Assembly: GCA_903847205.1 (NCBI GenBank)
Contig: CAINDA010000059.1
Location: forward strand, 1 to 64,000
DNA: 64,000 nt
Origin: an uncultured Bacteroidota bacterium
Lineage (GTDB): Bacteria; Bacteroidota; Bacteroidia; 2-12-FULL-35-15
Direction: 5' to 3'
Shown here: positions 9,158 through 18,472 of the stretch, one piece after another
Layout of the letters: every line of letters starts with the position of its first letter
Numbering within the stretch: the first letter of the stretch is position 1
Notes under the pieces: model-generated
Seen by the model: only the letters and a program-made list of their open reading frames with translations
Database searches by the model: none
What the model was told of the DNA's origin: nothing
Position numbers and translations under genes: made by a program

Positions 9158-9831
9158 AAGTTTTGTATGAAGACAATCACATTATAGCCGTTAACAAAAG
9201 GCCTTCTGATATTGTGCAGGGGGATAAGACAGGCGATACTCCCTTAAGCGAGTTTGTAAAACAGTACGTCAAAGAAAAATATAATAAACCAGGTGATGTT
9301 TTTATAGGAACTGTTCACCGCATTGACAGGCCTGTGAGCGGCATAGTACTCTTCGCCAAAACCAGCAAGGCTTTGGCGCGCCTGAATCAGATGTTTCAAA
9401 GCAAAGAAATTCAAAAAACTTATTGGGCTGTAGTAAAAAACAAACCGCAGAATGCCAGCGGAAAACTCATTCATTATTTAAAAAAGAACGAAGAAAAAAA
9501 TATGTCAAAAGCCTTTGACAAAGAGGTGTCCGGCTCACTGCGTTCAGAATTGGATTATGAATTAATCTGCAGCTCGGATAATTATTATCTGCTTGAAATA
9601 AAACCACTGACAGGCCGTCATCATCAAATAAGAGTGCAGCTTTCAAAAATGGGATCGCCTATAAAAGGTGATGTTAAATATGGTTACGACCGAGGAAATA
9701 AAGACGCTTCAATCCATCTGCATGCGCGCAGCATAGAATTTATCCATCCAGTAAAAAAAGAAAAAATTATTATTACCTCCCCGCCGCCAAATGACGTTTT
9801 GTGGAATGAATTCTTAAAAAGAGCAGGGTAA
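9094..9831 (+). CDS. RluA-family pseudouridine synthase
   Basis: A 245-residue protein converting uridine to pseudouridine in rRNA or tRNA. The RluA active-site motif is 'HRIDRPVSGIVLFAK', with the catalytic Asp at residue 78. The family elements 'IIAVNKRPSDIVQGD' and 'LTGRHHQIRVQLS' follow the usual order. There is no S4 domain, which fits the short RluA/RluC-like group found in Bacteroidota. Related proteins usually begin close to 'VLYEDNHIIAVNK'. Here the first 21 or so residues (MKQFENENPQQR...) are encoded by the palindromic repeat at 9078-9157. The ATG at 9094 is the only in-frame standard start near the domain, so I keep it. The target base cannot be told from sequence. Confidence 0.9.
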   Translation: MKQFENENPQQRIFKSSNSQIEVLYEDNHIIAVNKRPSDIVQGDKTGDTPLSEFVKQYVKEKYNKPGDVFIGTVHRIDRPVSGIVLFAKTSKALARLNQMFQSKEIQKTYWAVVKNKPQNASGKLIHYLKKNEEKNMSKAFDKEVSGSLRSELDYELICSSDNYYLLEIKPLTGRHHQIRVQLSKMGSPIKGDVKYGYDRGNKDASIHLHARSIEFIHPVKKEKIIITSPPPNDVLWNEFLKRAG

Positions 9832-9927
9832 TCAGGTCTGGTTTCATTATAATAAATTGGAAACGCAAGTAGCTAATAACAAATAATAGATTTTCTCGAC
9901 TGCCGTAATATCGCTGAAACAGGCCTT

Positions 9928-12900
9928 TTACTTAACCAATGTTACAGTTCCCTTATAGCTGTGTTTGCGCTGATTAAAATCTGTAATCTTTATTGAATAG
10001 ATATACACATCTCTTTGAGCTGATTCTGTTCCGTGATTAGCAGTACCATCCCAGCCTTTGGTGCTGTCATTAGAATAAAATATTAAATTGCCCCAGCGGT
10101 CAAATATCATCATTTCATATTCTGATATAAATATCCCCTTGCCTATAAAGATATCATTTATACCGTCATCATTGGGTGAGAAAGAGTTTGGCACATAAAA
10201 TACAAAGTCTGGTTCAATGAAGACCGTTTGATACGAGGTATCAATACAATTATACTGGGTAGATACAATCTGTCTTATCAGGTAAGCACCCGTATCTGCG
10301 TAGGTATGCGGGTTAGGATAGTGTATTGATGTTGTATCCTGATCACCAAAGTTCCAATGCCAGTAATTGCCTCCAATAGATTTATCTGTTATTGTAATAA
10401 CAGGATTGACTATACTTGCACTGCTTGGCAATGCTGTAAAACCTGCTATCGGCATTGGATACACAGTGATGTAATGATTTTTTGTTTTTGTACTAACACA
10501 TCCGCTGTCCGAAGAAACAGTTAATGTTACATCTAAGAGGTTAGGTGCAAAAACTGAATCATTATGATAGCAGTGAAAAGGGCTCTGACCGCTTCCTGCA
10601 GGACTCTGGTCGCCGTAATTCCACACAAAAGCAGTATTTGTTCCAGGGTTTACAGTAGAAGTATTTTGGAAAGTGACGCATAATGGCTCACAGCCGATAC
10701 TGTCATTCCTTGTGAAACTGACAACTGGATTAGGATTGACGGTTATGGTCCTGATCACTGAATCTAAACAGCCGAAGTTAGAAGTAATAAACAGCTGAAC
10801 CGGATAAACACCTGCGGAAGCATACAAATGAGATGTATTTTGAGTTGTGCTCAAAGCACTGTTGTCGGCATAGTTCCAGCGCCAGCTGTGAATGGTATCG
10901 CTTGGCGCGATGTAAGAAGAGTCTGCAAATTGAACTGCGGCTCCATTACATACATCCAATGCGTATATCCGCGCATGCGGAAGAGGATGAACTACCGTAT
11001 TTTTTACGATTGTATCCTTGCAGCCGTATCCGCTCGTTACTATTAATGTTACAGGGCGTGTGCCCGGATTGGCATAAAGGTGGCTCGGATTCGGATTACC
11101 ATTCGGAGAAGTACCATCGCCGAAGTTCCAGGTATGAACGGCTATACTTCCGCTTGATATTCTTGAACTGTCGTTGAAAAGCATAGGCTGATTTAAACAT
11201 ACATTTCTGAAGCTGTAACCCGCAACAGGCATAGGATACACTGTGATGCTGTCTTTAAGAGTATCAGCACAGCCAAGGTTAGATGAGCGTGTAATCAGAG
11301 CTACCTGATAGTGGCCCGGCAGAAGATAATGATGAAAGGGGCTCCACACCGTTGTGTTAAGTCCGCTGTTATCGCCGTAATTCCAGCACCAGCTAGCTGT
11401 ACTTCCCATTACCGGAGGAATAGTTGTATTAGTGAATAACACGGAATCAAACAGGCAGATATTATTTTTACTGAAGGCCGACTGGGGCGCATCATACGTT
11501 TTCACAGAATGGGTCATTGCATTGGAACAACCTTTTGTTGTTCTGCTTAAGAGTGTTGCATTATATGTGCCTGAAAGGCTGTAGTAATGAGCAGGACTGG
11601 CTGTACTGCCTGTTGGGCCGTTATCTCCAAATACCCATAAATAAGCCGCAAGTGAATCCGGAAGTGTTATTGTGCTGGCATTAGTAAAGTGAAGACTGTC
11701 GCCTAAACAGACATCAATATGGCTGAAATTCGCAACAGGGTTGTAAAATACACGAACAGGTTTGGTTATGGTATCGGCACAGCCGAAATTATTTCCGGCA
11801 ATCAAAGTAACATTATACATACCTCCGCTTGCATACAGGCGGGAAGGGTTTTGAATTGTTCCTAAGGGGCTGGCATCGCCGTAATTCCAGCCCCATGCTG
11901 TGATGCTTCCTAAAGCGGTTGTTGATGTGTCGGTGAACATTGTTGCGAGGCCCTGGCAGACATTGGTGTTCTTAAAACCAGCCACAGGGTTAGGATGTAC
12001 AATTATTGTTTTGTTAATGGAATCGGAACAGCCGAAGTTGGAAACATCAATCAGCTGAACGGTATATGAACCGGGCAATGCATACAAGTGAGAAGTATTG
12101 GTTGTTATTACCGGCACTGTACCGTCGCCGAAGTTCCAGTGCCAGGAATGAATTGTATCCGTTGGAAGGATGTCAGAAAAATCATTAAAATGAACACTGT
12201 TTTGGTCGCAAACATCTGATGTATTAAAATAAACGACAGGGAGAGGATGAACAACGGTGTTTTTTATAATAGTATCTTTACAGCCTCTGTCGGTGGTAAC
12301 AATTAATCTGACACTGTAAGTGCCAGGAGATGTGTATGTATGCGTTGGGCTAGATGAGGTATCAGCCGGACTGCCATCGCCGAAATCCCAGGAATGGAGA
12401 ACAATGCTGCCGGCGGAAACAGTTGATAAATCATGAAAATGTAAAGCGTGAGTTGAACAAACATTGGTGAAACTAAAATCAGCAACGGGAGTCGGAGGGA
12501 CTATAATTGCTGCCTGAAGCGTGTCAGGGCAGCCAAGATTTGAAGAATGAACAGTTAATGTAACTAGGTAGCTTCCGGGATTTGCATAAATATGGTGAGG
12601 ACTCAAAACAGCTGTATTTAAAGGGGAGCCGTCACCAAAGTTCCAGGACCAGGAGGCTGTAGTGCCCATAACAGGGCTGACAGAATTATTTACAAAGTGT
12701 GCTGAATCGTACAAGCAGATTGCATTGAAGATGAATACAGACTGCGGGGGATCAAACGAATTTACCGCTGCGGATGAGGTATCCGCACAGCCGTCAGCAG
12801 AGGTTGTTATCAGAGTAACCGTATCTTTTCCAGCGGCGGCATAATCATGCGCCGGATTTTTTAAACTGCTCAAGGCACTGCCGTCGCCGAACTTCCACGA

Positions 12901-14841
12901 ATAACTTGAAATGGCAGCTGCCGGATCAATGGTGGAGGTATTGACAAAATGCATTGAATCTCTAAAGCAGACATCAAGATGAGTAAAACCCGCAGTAGGA
13001 TTATAATAAACGGGTACAGACTTTGTAATTGTGTCGGCACAGCCGTTACTGTTGCTTACAATTAATCGAACATTATAGTTCCCAGCATTAGTATATAGAT
13101 GTGCAGGATTTATGGAGTTATTCAAAGTGGTACCGTCTCCGAAATTCCATGTTCTTAAGGAAATGGAGCCTGAAGCTATTGTTGAACCATCATGAAATTG
13201 AGTTACAATACCTTTACAGACGTTTGTATTAGTAAATGCCGCAACTGGATAATCATATACATGTATATTAACAGTGCTTGTGTCAGTAGTGTTACCACAG
13301 GATGCAATAAGCTGAATTTTATGGATGCCTGCAGTATTAAATGTAAAAGGCAGGGTGTCTTTATTGCCATTAACAACGGTTCCATTGACATACCAGTTTT
13401 CAAAACAACGGATCCCGACTGTTGTTGTGTTATAAAAAAACATTGATTGACCAACACATATTGTAGTATCGCTGGGAACAAAAGCAGGAACAGTAGTGCA
13501 ATGCCGGCAGATAAAAATATCTGTTGCAGAGTAATTATTTGTAGTAAGTGAAGGACTGCTTTCAACCAGAGTTGGAACCATTTCCTGCAAACCGGTGCCT
13601 ACCGATGGTGAAACATTAGTAACAATTGTAGCACAGGTTGAATCATGACATCCTACCACACCCATGCTGTCAGTTTTCATAAAAATAGGGTCATAATAAT
13701 CAGCACCAAAATTCGCTGTTATAATAGATAAAGCGTAACCGCCGTCAGAGGTTTCTCTCACCATTTCACATTTATCGTAAGCGGGCCCCCCGTATGCTTT
13801 CGACCATAAGAGATTGCCACCGCCGTCTGTCTTTATTAGATATGCGTCCAAATCACCCGGCCCAGTGACCCAGAAAGATCTGGTGAACCCGCAAATGATA
13901 AATCCACCGCTTCGCGTCTGGTGGGCAAAACGGGGCTGGTCATCATTTGTTCCTCCATAGGTTTTAGCCCATTGCAAAGTGCCGGTGCTGTCTGTTTTCA
14001 CAAGCAGCACATCATTACTTCCCGCCCCATAACTGGCGGTATTTCCACAGATCATATACCCGCCGTCGCTGGTTATCTGTCCCGAAATCCCCCAGGAACT
14101 ATTTCCTTCACCTGCAGTACCACCGTATGTTTTATTCCACTGCATTGTTCCAAGGCTATCGACTTTCAATAATACAAGATCTGTACTTCCTGCACCATAA
14201 CTTGAAGTGTAACCTGCTATTATGTACCCCCCATCCTTAGTCTGCTCGACATAATCTCCCCAATCATCGCCGGCCCCTCCATAAATCTTTTTCCAAATTA
14301 AATTACCAGAAGCGTCTGTTTTTATCAAAACAATATCATTCCCCCCAAAACCGCCAGCATTAGAAAATCCCGTTAAGATATATCCGCCATCCTTAGTCTG
14401 CTGAACATAGAGCCCATACCCGCCCTCAAATGTTTTTGACCATTGAAGATTGCCTAAAGCATCTATTTTTAATAACAATATAATATAACTGCTGTTGTAC
14501 AGCCCCGCAACAATGTAACCCCCATCAGAAGTCTGCTGTACATACTTCCCTCCGTCGGCTCCCGCATTACCAAACAGCCTTTCCCACTGAAGAGTTCCGC
14601 ATGCATCAACCTTATATACATATACATCGCAGTTTCCGGCACTGCCAGCTTCCTGCTGGCCAGTTCCAACAAATCCGCCATCGCTTGTTACCGCAAGAGA
14701 CAAACCGCCATTCATCCCCGGAGCAGTTGCCATTCTCATAAAAGTATTGGAATTCTGGGCAAATGAATTTCCTCTAAGGACTGCCCAAAACAGCGCTATT
14801 GAAAAGAAAATTGCTAAATTATGTTTTGTAATACTATTCAT
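9928..14841 (-). CDS. Giant propeller-PKD surface protein, T9SS type B (gliding-motility-type) C-terminus
   Basis: A 1637-residue secreted protein with a signal peptide ending near 'RGNSFAQ'. Residues about 40-410 hold seven repeats of about 50 residues with the core 'TSDGGYI-x-x-G' then '(D/N)-x-x-L-x-KTD-x-x-G-x-LQW', which I read as a seven-bladed beta-propeller. From about 440 to 1530 come at least 12 PKD domains marked by 'WNFGDGS'-type motifs plus one more divergent Ig/PKD unit. The last 95 residues ('VPNSFSPNDDGINDIF', 'MIFDRWGNLIF', 'GWDG') match the gliding motility-associated, type B sorting domain that sends the protein through T9SS. It is probably a cell-surface adhesin or filament. 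Five consecutive PKD domains have been duplicated as a block. It is monocistronic. Confidence 0.92.
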   Translation of the reverse strand: MNSITKHNLAIFFSIALFWAVLRGNSFAQNSNTFMRMATAPGMNGGLSLAVTSDGGFVGTGQQEAGSAGNCDVYVYKVDACGTLQWERLFGNAGADGGKYVQQTSDGGYIVAGLYNSSYIILLLKIDALGNLQWSKTFEGGYGLYVQQTKDGGYILTGFSNAGGFGGNDIVLIKTDASGNLIWKKIYGGAGDDWGDYVEQTKDGGYIIAGYTSSYGAGSTDLVLLKVDSLGTMQWNKTYGGTAGEGNSSWGISGQITSDGGYMICGNTASYGAGSNDVLLVKTDSTGTLQWAKTYGGTNDDQPRFAHQTRSGGFIICGFTRSFWVTGPGDLDAYLIKTDGGGNLLWSKAYGGPAYDKCEMVRETSDGGYALSIITANFGADYYDPIFMKTDSMGVVGCHDSTCATIVTNVSPSVGTGLQEMVPTLVESSPSLTTNNYSATDIFICRHCTTVPAFVPSDTTICVGQSMFFYNTTTVGIRCFENWYVNGTVVNGNKDTLPFTFNTAGIHKIQLIASCGNTTDTSTVNIHVYDYPVAAFTNTNVCKGIVTQFHDGSTIASGSISLRTWNFGDGTTLNNSINPAHLYTNAGNYNVRLIVSNSNGCADTITKSVPVYYNPTAGFTHLDVCFRDSMHFVNTSTIDPAAAISSYSWKFGDGSALSSLKNPAHDYAAAGKDTVTLITTSADGCADTSSAAVNSFDPPQSVFIFNAICLYDSAHFVNNSVSPVMGTTASWSWNFGDGSPLNTAVLSPHHIYANPGSYLVTLTVHSSNLGCPDTLQAAIIVPPTPVADFSFTNVCSTHALHFHDLSTVSAGSIVLHSWDFGDGSPADTSSSPTHTYTSPGTYSVRLIVTTDRGCKDTIIKNTVVHPLPVVYFNTSDVCDQNSVHFNDFSDILPTDTIHSWHWNFGDGTVPVITTNTSHLYALPGSYTVQLIDVSNFGCSDSINKTIIVHPNPVAGFKNTNVCQGLATMFTDTSTTALGSITAWGWNYGDASPLGTIQNPSRLYASGGMYNVTLIAGNNFGCADTITKPVRVFYNPVANFSHIDVCLGDSLHFTNASTITLPDSLAAYLWVFGDNGPTGSTASPAHYYSLSGTYNATLLSRTTKGCSNAMTHSVKTYDAPQSAFSKNNICLFDSVLFTNTTIPPVMGSTASWCWNYGDNSGLNTTVWSPFHHYLLPGHYQVALITRSSNLGCADTLKDSITVYPMPVAGYSFRNVCLNQPMLFNDSSRISSGSIAVHTWNFGDGTSPNGNPNPSHLYANPGTRPVTLIVTSGYGCKDTIVKNTVVHPLPHARIYALDVCNGAAVQFADSSYIAPSDTIHSWRWNYADNSALSTTQNTSHLYASAGVYPVQLFITSNFGCLDSVIRTITVNPNPVVSFTRNDSIGCEPLCVTFQNTSTVNPGTNTAFVWNYGDQSPAGSGQSPFHCYHNDSVFAPNLLDVTLTVSSDSGCVSTKTKNHYITVYPMPIAGFTALPSSASIVNPVITITDKSIGGNYWHWNFGDQDTTSIHYPNPHTYADTGAYLIRQIVSTQYNCIDTSYQTVFIEPDFVFYVPNSFSPNDDGINDIFIGKGIFISEYEMMIFDRWGNLIFYSNDSTKGWDGTANHGTESAQRDVYIYSIKITDFNQRKHSYKGTVTLVK

Positions 14842-14907
14842 TTTAATGTGAATTTCGAGACTTCCGTGAATTTCGAATTTAACGTAACTGTATAATTTTA
14901 TAAATAC

Positions 14908-15294
14908 TTATTTAGGCGTTACTGCTGTTAGAATCGGTATATTATCTAATGTAACAATTACATCGGATGCAGCATAACCCGCATCAATCCCAATTTTTTG
15001 TAATAAATCTAAATTCATTTTTGTATCAGCAGGGAGATTAAAAGTTGCATAGCTGTTCTGTTTGTCAACAAAAAGATTTTGAATACCTTGAATGCTGTCG
15101 AGCCTAGAAATAAATTTGGGACCCAAAAATGGGCAGTGGAGGGCGCCGTGGCCGATTACCATTTTTACATATTTTTTATTTCCAGATGAATTACCTCCGG
15201 CAGTCTGCGCCATGCCCATCTGAAAAAAAAGGAATAAAAAAGCTGCTGTAATTATTATCGGTGAGTTTTTTTTAACTGTTATGAAGTTTTTCAT
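14908..15294 (-). CDS. Secreted HMA-like (ferredoxin-fold) small protein
   Basis: A 128-residue protein; I chose the ATG at 15292-15294, because the upstream start only adds seven residues before a normal signal peptide (hydrophobic core 'IIITAAFLFLFF', cleavage near 'GMAQ'). The mature part, 'KMVIGHGALHCPFLGPKFISRLDSI', then 'YATFNLPADTK', 'LLQKIGIDAGYAASDV', follows the beta-alpha-beta layout of heavy-metal-associated domains. Only one Cys sits in the loop (HCPF) where metal carriers have CxxC, so copper transfer of the usual kind is doubtful. The neighbours give no hint of function. Confidence 0.6.
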   Translation of the reverse strand: MKNFITVKKNSPIIITAAFLFLFFQMGMAQTAGGNSSGNKKYVKMVIGHGALHCPFLGPKFISRLDSIQGIQNLFVDKQNSYATFNLPADTKMNLDLLQKIGIDAGYAASDVIVTLDNIPILTAVTPK

Positions 15295-15512
15295 GATAAG
15301 ATATGTTAAGAACAAATATTTTTTTTAATTCTGAAAATACAAACAAATTTAGCAGTTTTCACGGTAATAAGATAAACAATTTATTAAAAAGGTTGCATAC
15401 TAAATTAACGAAAAAATAATCGGACACCTTAAATTCATATTTATAAATGCCCCAGAAAGGATTGAGGATAAAGGCGAAGAACGGGCCGAAGGATAAAGCT
15501 TGTGAGGAATAA

Positions 15513-16013
15513 TTATTTGGGCTTCTTGTATAATGGAACAGCAGAACAGGCTTCTCCATACATAATGCTTTTTGCAACAGGACGCAGCAACATGGCAATT
15601 TCAACATAAGCCGCTTTGGGTACAGGCAGATGACCGCAGCCTTTTATTACAATACGAGCATCTTTATAGCTATCAATATCTAGCGTTCGGAGGGCTTCGT
15701 TAAATAAAATGGTTTCAAGAACTTCCAGATTTCCATACACTATTTTTTTTGCATAGGGCTCCAAGTGCAAAGCCAGCAACATGTAAGCCCATACGGGAAC
15801 AACGGCATCTGCCGAACAGATGAGAGCGATATACTTGTCCTGATACTCAGCCCAATTTTCGTTTTTGATGAATTCACGAAAATCTTTTTCACGAAGCATC
15901 AATCCTTCAAAAAGCAAATCTTTAATATCAAATAATACACGTTCGCCTTTCGGATAAAAATCTTCAAGGTCGATGGTGATGATGCCGCTTAAGGCAACTT
16001 TATTTATTATCAT
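15513..16013 (-). CDS. DUF2480 family protein
   Basis: A 166-residue cytosolic protein matching DUF2480: 'INKVALSGIITIDLEDFYPKG' at the start, 'LICSADAVVPVWAYMLLA' in the middle, 'VIKGCGHLPVP-x-x-AYVEI' near the end. The family is almost confined to Bacteroidota and often lies beside SUF iron-sulfur genes, as here, downstream of the DUF59 gene on the same strand. Two conserved Cys residues (in LICSAD and KGCGH) are suggestive, but no function is established. Confidence 0.85.
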   Translation of the reverse strand: MIINKVALSGIITIDLEDFYPKGERVLFDIKDLLFEGLMLREKDFREFIKNENWAEYQDKYIALICSADAVVPVWAYMLLALHLEPYAKKIVYGNLEVLETILFNEALRTLDIDSYKDARIVIKGCGHLPVPKAAYVEIAMLLRPVAKSIMYGEACSAVPLYKKPK

Positions 16014-16094
16014 GACTATTATGTACTGAGTACAAAGTATTATGTACTATGAATATCGCGGTTATTGTACTTGGTACTTAATACTTCGTACTTT
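16014..16094. repeat. Palindromic AAGTATTAAGTAC-type repeat
   Basis: AGTACAAAGTATTATGTACT (16029-16048) on the left is mirrored by TACTTGGTACTTAATACTTCG and TACTTT on the right, around a short central ATCGCGGTTATT. The same word family recurs at 57876-58019 and 58375-58489. It looks like a small interspersed palindrome filling the gap between two SUF-region genes. Confidence 0.6.
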
Positions 16095-16424
16095 TTACAT
16101 AAATCCAAGCTCCAGCTGGGCAACCTCGGTCATCATTTCTTTTTCCCAGGGCGGTTCAAAGGTTAATTCTATTTTTGCTGATCTAATGCCTTCTACATCA
16201 CGAAGCTTCTGTTCTACTTCAGGAGGCAGTGTTTCAGCAACAGGACAAGACGGCGAGGTTAAAGTCATTTTCACAAGAAGATTGTTCTCTGCATCAATGT
16301 TGATTTCATAAATCAAGCCCAGCTCCCAAATATCTACAGGTATTTCGGGGTCGTAGCAGGTTTTAATGGTGTCTATTACCCGCTGTGCAAGGGGAGTGTC
16401 GTGAGTATTTATAATTGCCGGCAT
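16095..16424 (-). CDS. DUF59 / MIP18-type Fe-S assembly protein (SufT-like)
   Basis: A 109-residue protein consisting of one DUF59 domain. The signature 'CYDPEIPVDIWELGLIYEI' (residues about 26-44) and the conserved 'TLTSPSCPVAETLP' with its Cys are both present. Members assist iron-sulfur cluster maturation or transfer and are commonly encoded in SUF operons. It follows sufE on the same strand after a palindrome-filled gap. The C-terminal 'FEPPWEKEMM' is typical of the family. Confidence 0.88.
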   Translation of the reverse strand: MPAIINTHDTPLAQRVIDTIKTCYDPEIPVDIWELGLIYEINIDAENNLLVKMTLTSPSCPVAETLPPEVEQKLRDVEGIRSAKIELTFEPPWEKEMMTEVAQLELGFM

Positions 16425-16429
16425 CCTTT

Positions 16430-16521
16430 TTTTAGTTCAAAGTTTGTTAGTTTAAAGCTGGAAGTTTAAAGTTGGAAAGTCATAAACAGCATTTAATACA
16501 GAACCTTCTAACTTTAAACTT
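16430..16521. repeat. Palindromic AGTTTAAAGTT-type repeat
   Basis: Left arm TTTAAAGCTGGAAGTTTAAA and AGTTGGAAAG; right arm CTTCTAACTTTAAACTTTTA then AACTTTAAACTGC. The arms are inverted copies built from AGTTTAAAG. The repeat separates sufE from the DUF59 gene and supplies nearly the entire gap. Confidence 0.55.
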
Positions 16522-16944
16522 TTAAACTTTAAACTGCTTATATGCAACTGCATCAAGCTTCATTTGTTTTATCATGCTCACCAAACCATTGCTGCGGGTA
16601 GGAGAAAGATGTTTTATTAATCCAATTTTTTCAACAAAATCTAATTTCGCATTAATTATTTCTTCCGGCGTATGGCCAGATAATACCCGGACCATCAGGG
16701 CCACCATGCCTTTGGTAATAATGGCATCGCTGTCAGCAGTATAAAAAACGCTGCCGTTTTTTAATTCCGACTGAAGCCAAACCTGTGCCTGACAGCCTTT
16801 TATTAATTTATCCTCGGTTTTATTTTTTTCATCAATTAAAGGGAGCGATCTTCCCAAATCTATCAGGTGTTCATACTTCTGCATCCAGTCGTCAAACATC
16901 TCAAACTCTTCAATTATTTCCTGTTCAGTTTCTTCTATTGACAT
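16522..16944 (-). CDS. sufE: SufE, sulfur acceptor for SufS
   Basis: A 140-residue SufE. It takes persulfide sulfur from the SufS active-site Cys and passes it to the SufBCD scaffold. The conserved Cys lies in 'LIKGCQAQVWLQSEL' (about residue 51), and 'FDDWMQKYEHLIDLGRSLP' and 'LSPTRSNGLVSMI' are family landmarks. It begins 11 bp after the sufS stop codon on the same strand, so the two are cotranscribed. sufB, sufC and sufD are not in the window. Confidence 0.94.
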   Translation of the reverse strand: MSIEETEQEIIEEFEMFDDWMQKYEHLIDLGRSLPLIDEKNKTEDKLIKGCQAQVWLQSELKNGSVFYTADSDAIITKGMVALMVRVLSGHTPEEIINAKLDFVEKIGLIKHLSPTRSNGLVSMIKQMKLDAVAYKQFKV

Positions 16945-16955
16945 AACATGCAGCC

Positions 16956-18203
16956 TTATTTTAACATTGTTATAGTTTTTTTCAGCGCTGTAATAAATTC
17001 ATCAATTTCGTGCTTGGTATTATAAAATGCAAAAGAAGCGCGGACTGTTCCTTTTATGCAGTAACGCTCAGCCAGAGGCTGCGTGCAATGATGGCCTGTG
17101 CGGACTGCTATCCCAAATTGGTCTAATATTGTTCCGATATCAAATGGATGCAGGCCGTCAACAATAAAAGAAATAACACTTGCTTTTTCTTTTGCAGTAC
17201 CAATAATTTTCAATCCTTCAATTTTCTCCAGTTCTCCTGCAGCATGAAGCAACAGCTTATGTTCGTAAGCTGCAATATTATCTAAACCAATTTTATTTAT
17301 GTAATCAATAGCTGCAGCAAGTCCTATTCCTCCTGAAATATCGGGCGTACCGGCTTCGAATTTCAAGGGGAGATCAGCATACTCCGTTTTTTCAAATGTA
17401 ACCGTTTTTATAGTGCCTCCGCCTGTTTGATAAGGAGGCATTTCATTCAGCCATTTTTCTTTTCCGTAAAGGATGCCAACTCCTGTGGGGCCGAATAACT
17501 TATGTCCGCTGAAGCAGTAAAAATCACAATCTAGCGCCTGCATATCCACTTTTATATGAGGCACTGCCTGTGCACCATCAATGAGAACGGGAATATTAAG
17601 TGCATGCGCCGCTTCAATAATTTCTTTAATCGGATTAATAGTTCCAAGGGTATTCGAAATATGTGCAACAGCAACAATTTTGGTTTTATTACTGAGTAAT
17701 TTTTTATACTCATCCATCATTAATTCGCCGGCATCATTTATGGGAATCACCTTTAAAATTGCGCCTTTTTCTTCACATACCACCTGCCAAGGCAAAATGT
17801 TGGAGTGGTGCTCCATAACAGAAATAATAATTTCATCGCCTTTGGAAATAAATTTTTTTCCAAACGAAGATGCTGTTAAATTTATGGAATCAGTTGTGCC
17901 TTTAGTAAAAATAATTTCGTGTGAATGATCTGCATTCAAATGCTTTTGAATAACGGCTCGTGAATTTTCATAGGCAACGGTGATTTCCTGGCTTAACGTG
18001 TGCACACCGCGGTGAATGTTGGCATTATCATGGACATAATAATTATTAAGGGCATCAATTACTGCCTGCGGTTTTTGCGAAGTTGCTCCATTATCAAAAT
18101 AAATCAAAGACCGGCCGTTTACTTTACGCGAAAGTATGGGGAAATCCGCCCGAATCTTTTCGATATCAATACCTATTTTGCTTATGGTTTTTAACTCTGT
18201 CAT
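16956..18203 (-). CDS. sufS: Cysteine desulfurase SufS
   Basis: A 415-residue group II cysteine desulfurase that uses PLP to release sulfur from cysteine as a persulfide for Fe-S assembly. The PLP-binding Lys is in 'FSGHKLFGPTGVG' (residue 235) and the catalytic Cys is in 'RTGHHCTQPLAERY' (residue 373), within the short loop expected for SufS. I chose the ATG at 18201-18203; a GTG four codons upstream is possible but not needed. The gene heads a sufS-sufE-DUF59-DUF2480 row. Confidence 0.95.
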   Translation of the reverse strand: MTELKTISKIGIDIEKIRADFPILSRKVNGRSLIYFDNGATSQKPQAVIDALNNYYVHDNANIHRGVHTLSQEITVAYENSRAVIQKHLNADHSHEIIFTKGTTDSINLTASSFGKKFISKGDEIIISVMEHHSNILPWQVVCEEKGAILKVIPINDAGELMMDEYKKLLSNKTKIVAVAHISNTLGTINPIKEIIEAAHALNIPVLIDGAQAVPHIKVDMQALDCDFYCFSGHKLFGPTGVGILYGKEKWLNEMPPYQTGGGTIKTVTFEKTEYADLPLKFEAGTPDISGGIGLAAAIDYINKIGLDNIAAYEHKLLLHAAGELEKIEGLKIIGTAKEKASVISFIVDGLHPFDIGTILDQFGIAVRTGHHCTQPLAERYCIKGTVRASFAFYNTKHEIDEFITALKKTITMLK

Positions 18204-18434
18204 AAATCTGAACACAAAGTTAAGAATAATTCTAAATAAGAGGCGTTTAACCCGTAAATAATGTATTTGTGAGGCACATGGCTGCTGAACAAAGCAAGTG
18301 CTGTTTTATGATCTGCAAAAATCCAAACTCGTGAAAATATATTTTATTGGGTTTACTTCTATCCCTTTATACCTAGCGCACTATACTTTTCAAAATCTTA
18401 AATTTTAATAGCCGTTTAGTATTCAGAAATTTGG

Positions 18435-18468
18435 TTGTAGGGTTTATTTCGGTATAATATTACTTTTG
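18435..18468 (+). promoter_or_regulatory. Promoter for the IscS-like gene, placed to give a leaderless mRNA
   Basis: TTG at 18435-18437 and TACTTTTG at 18461-18468 are 23 bp apart, at the long end of the Bacteroidota range. The -7 box ends only 4 bp before the GTG start codon at 18473, so the transcript would begin at or within a base or two of that codon. Confidence 0.45.
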
Positions 18469-18472
18469 CTGC

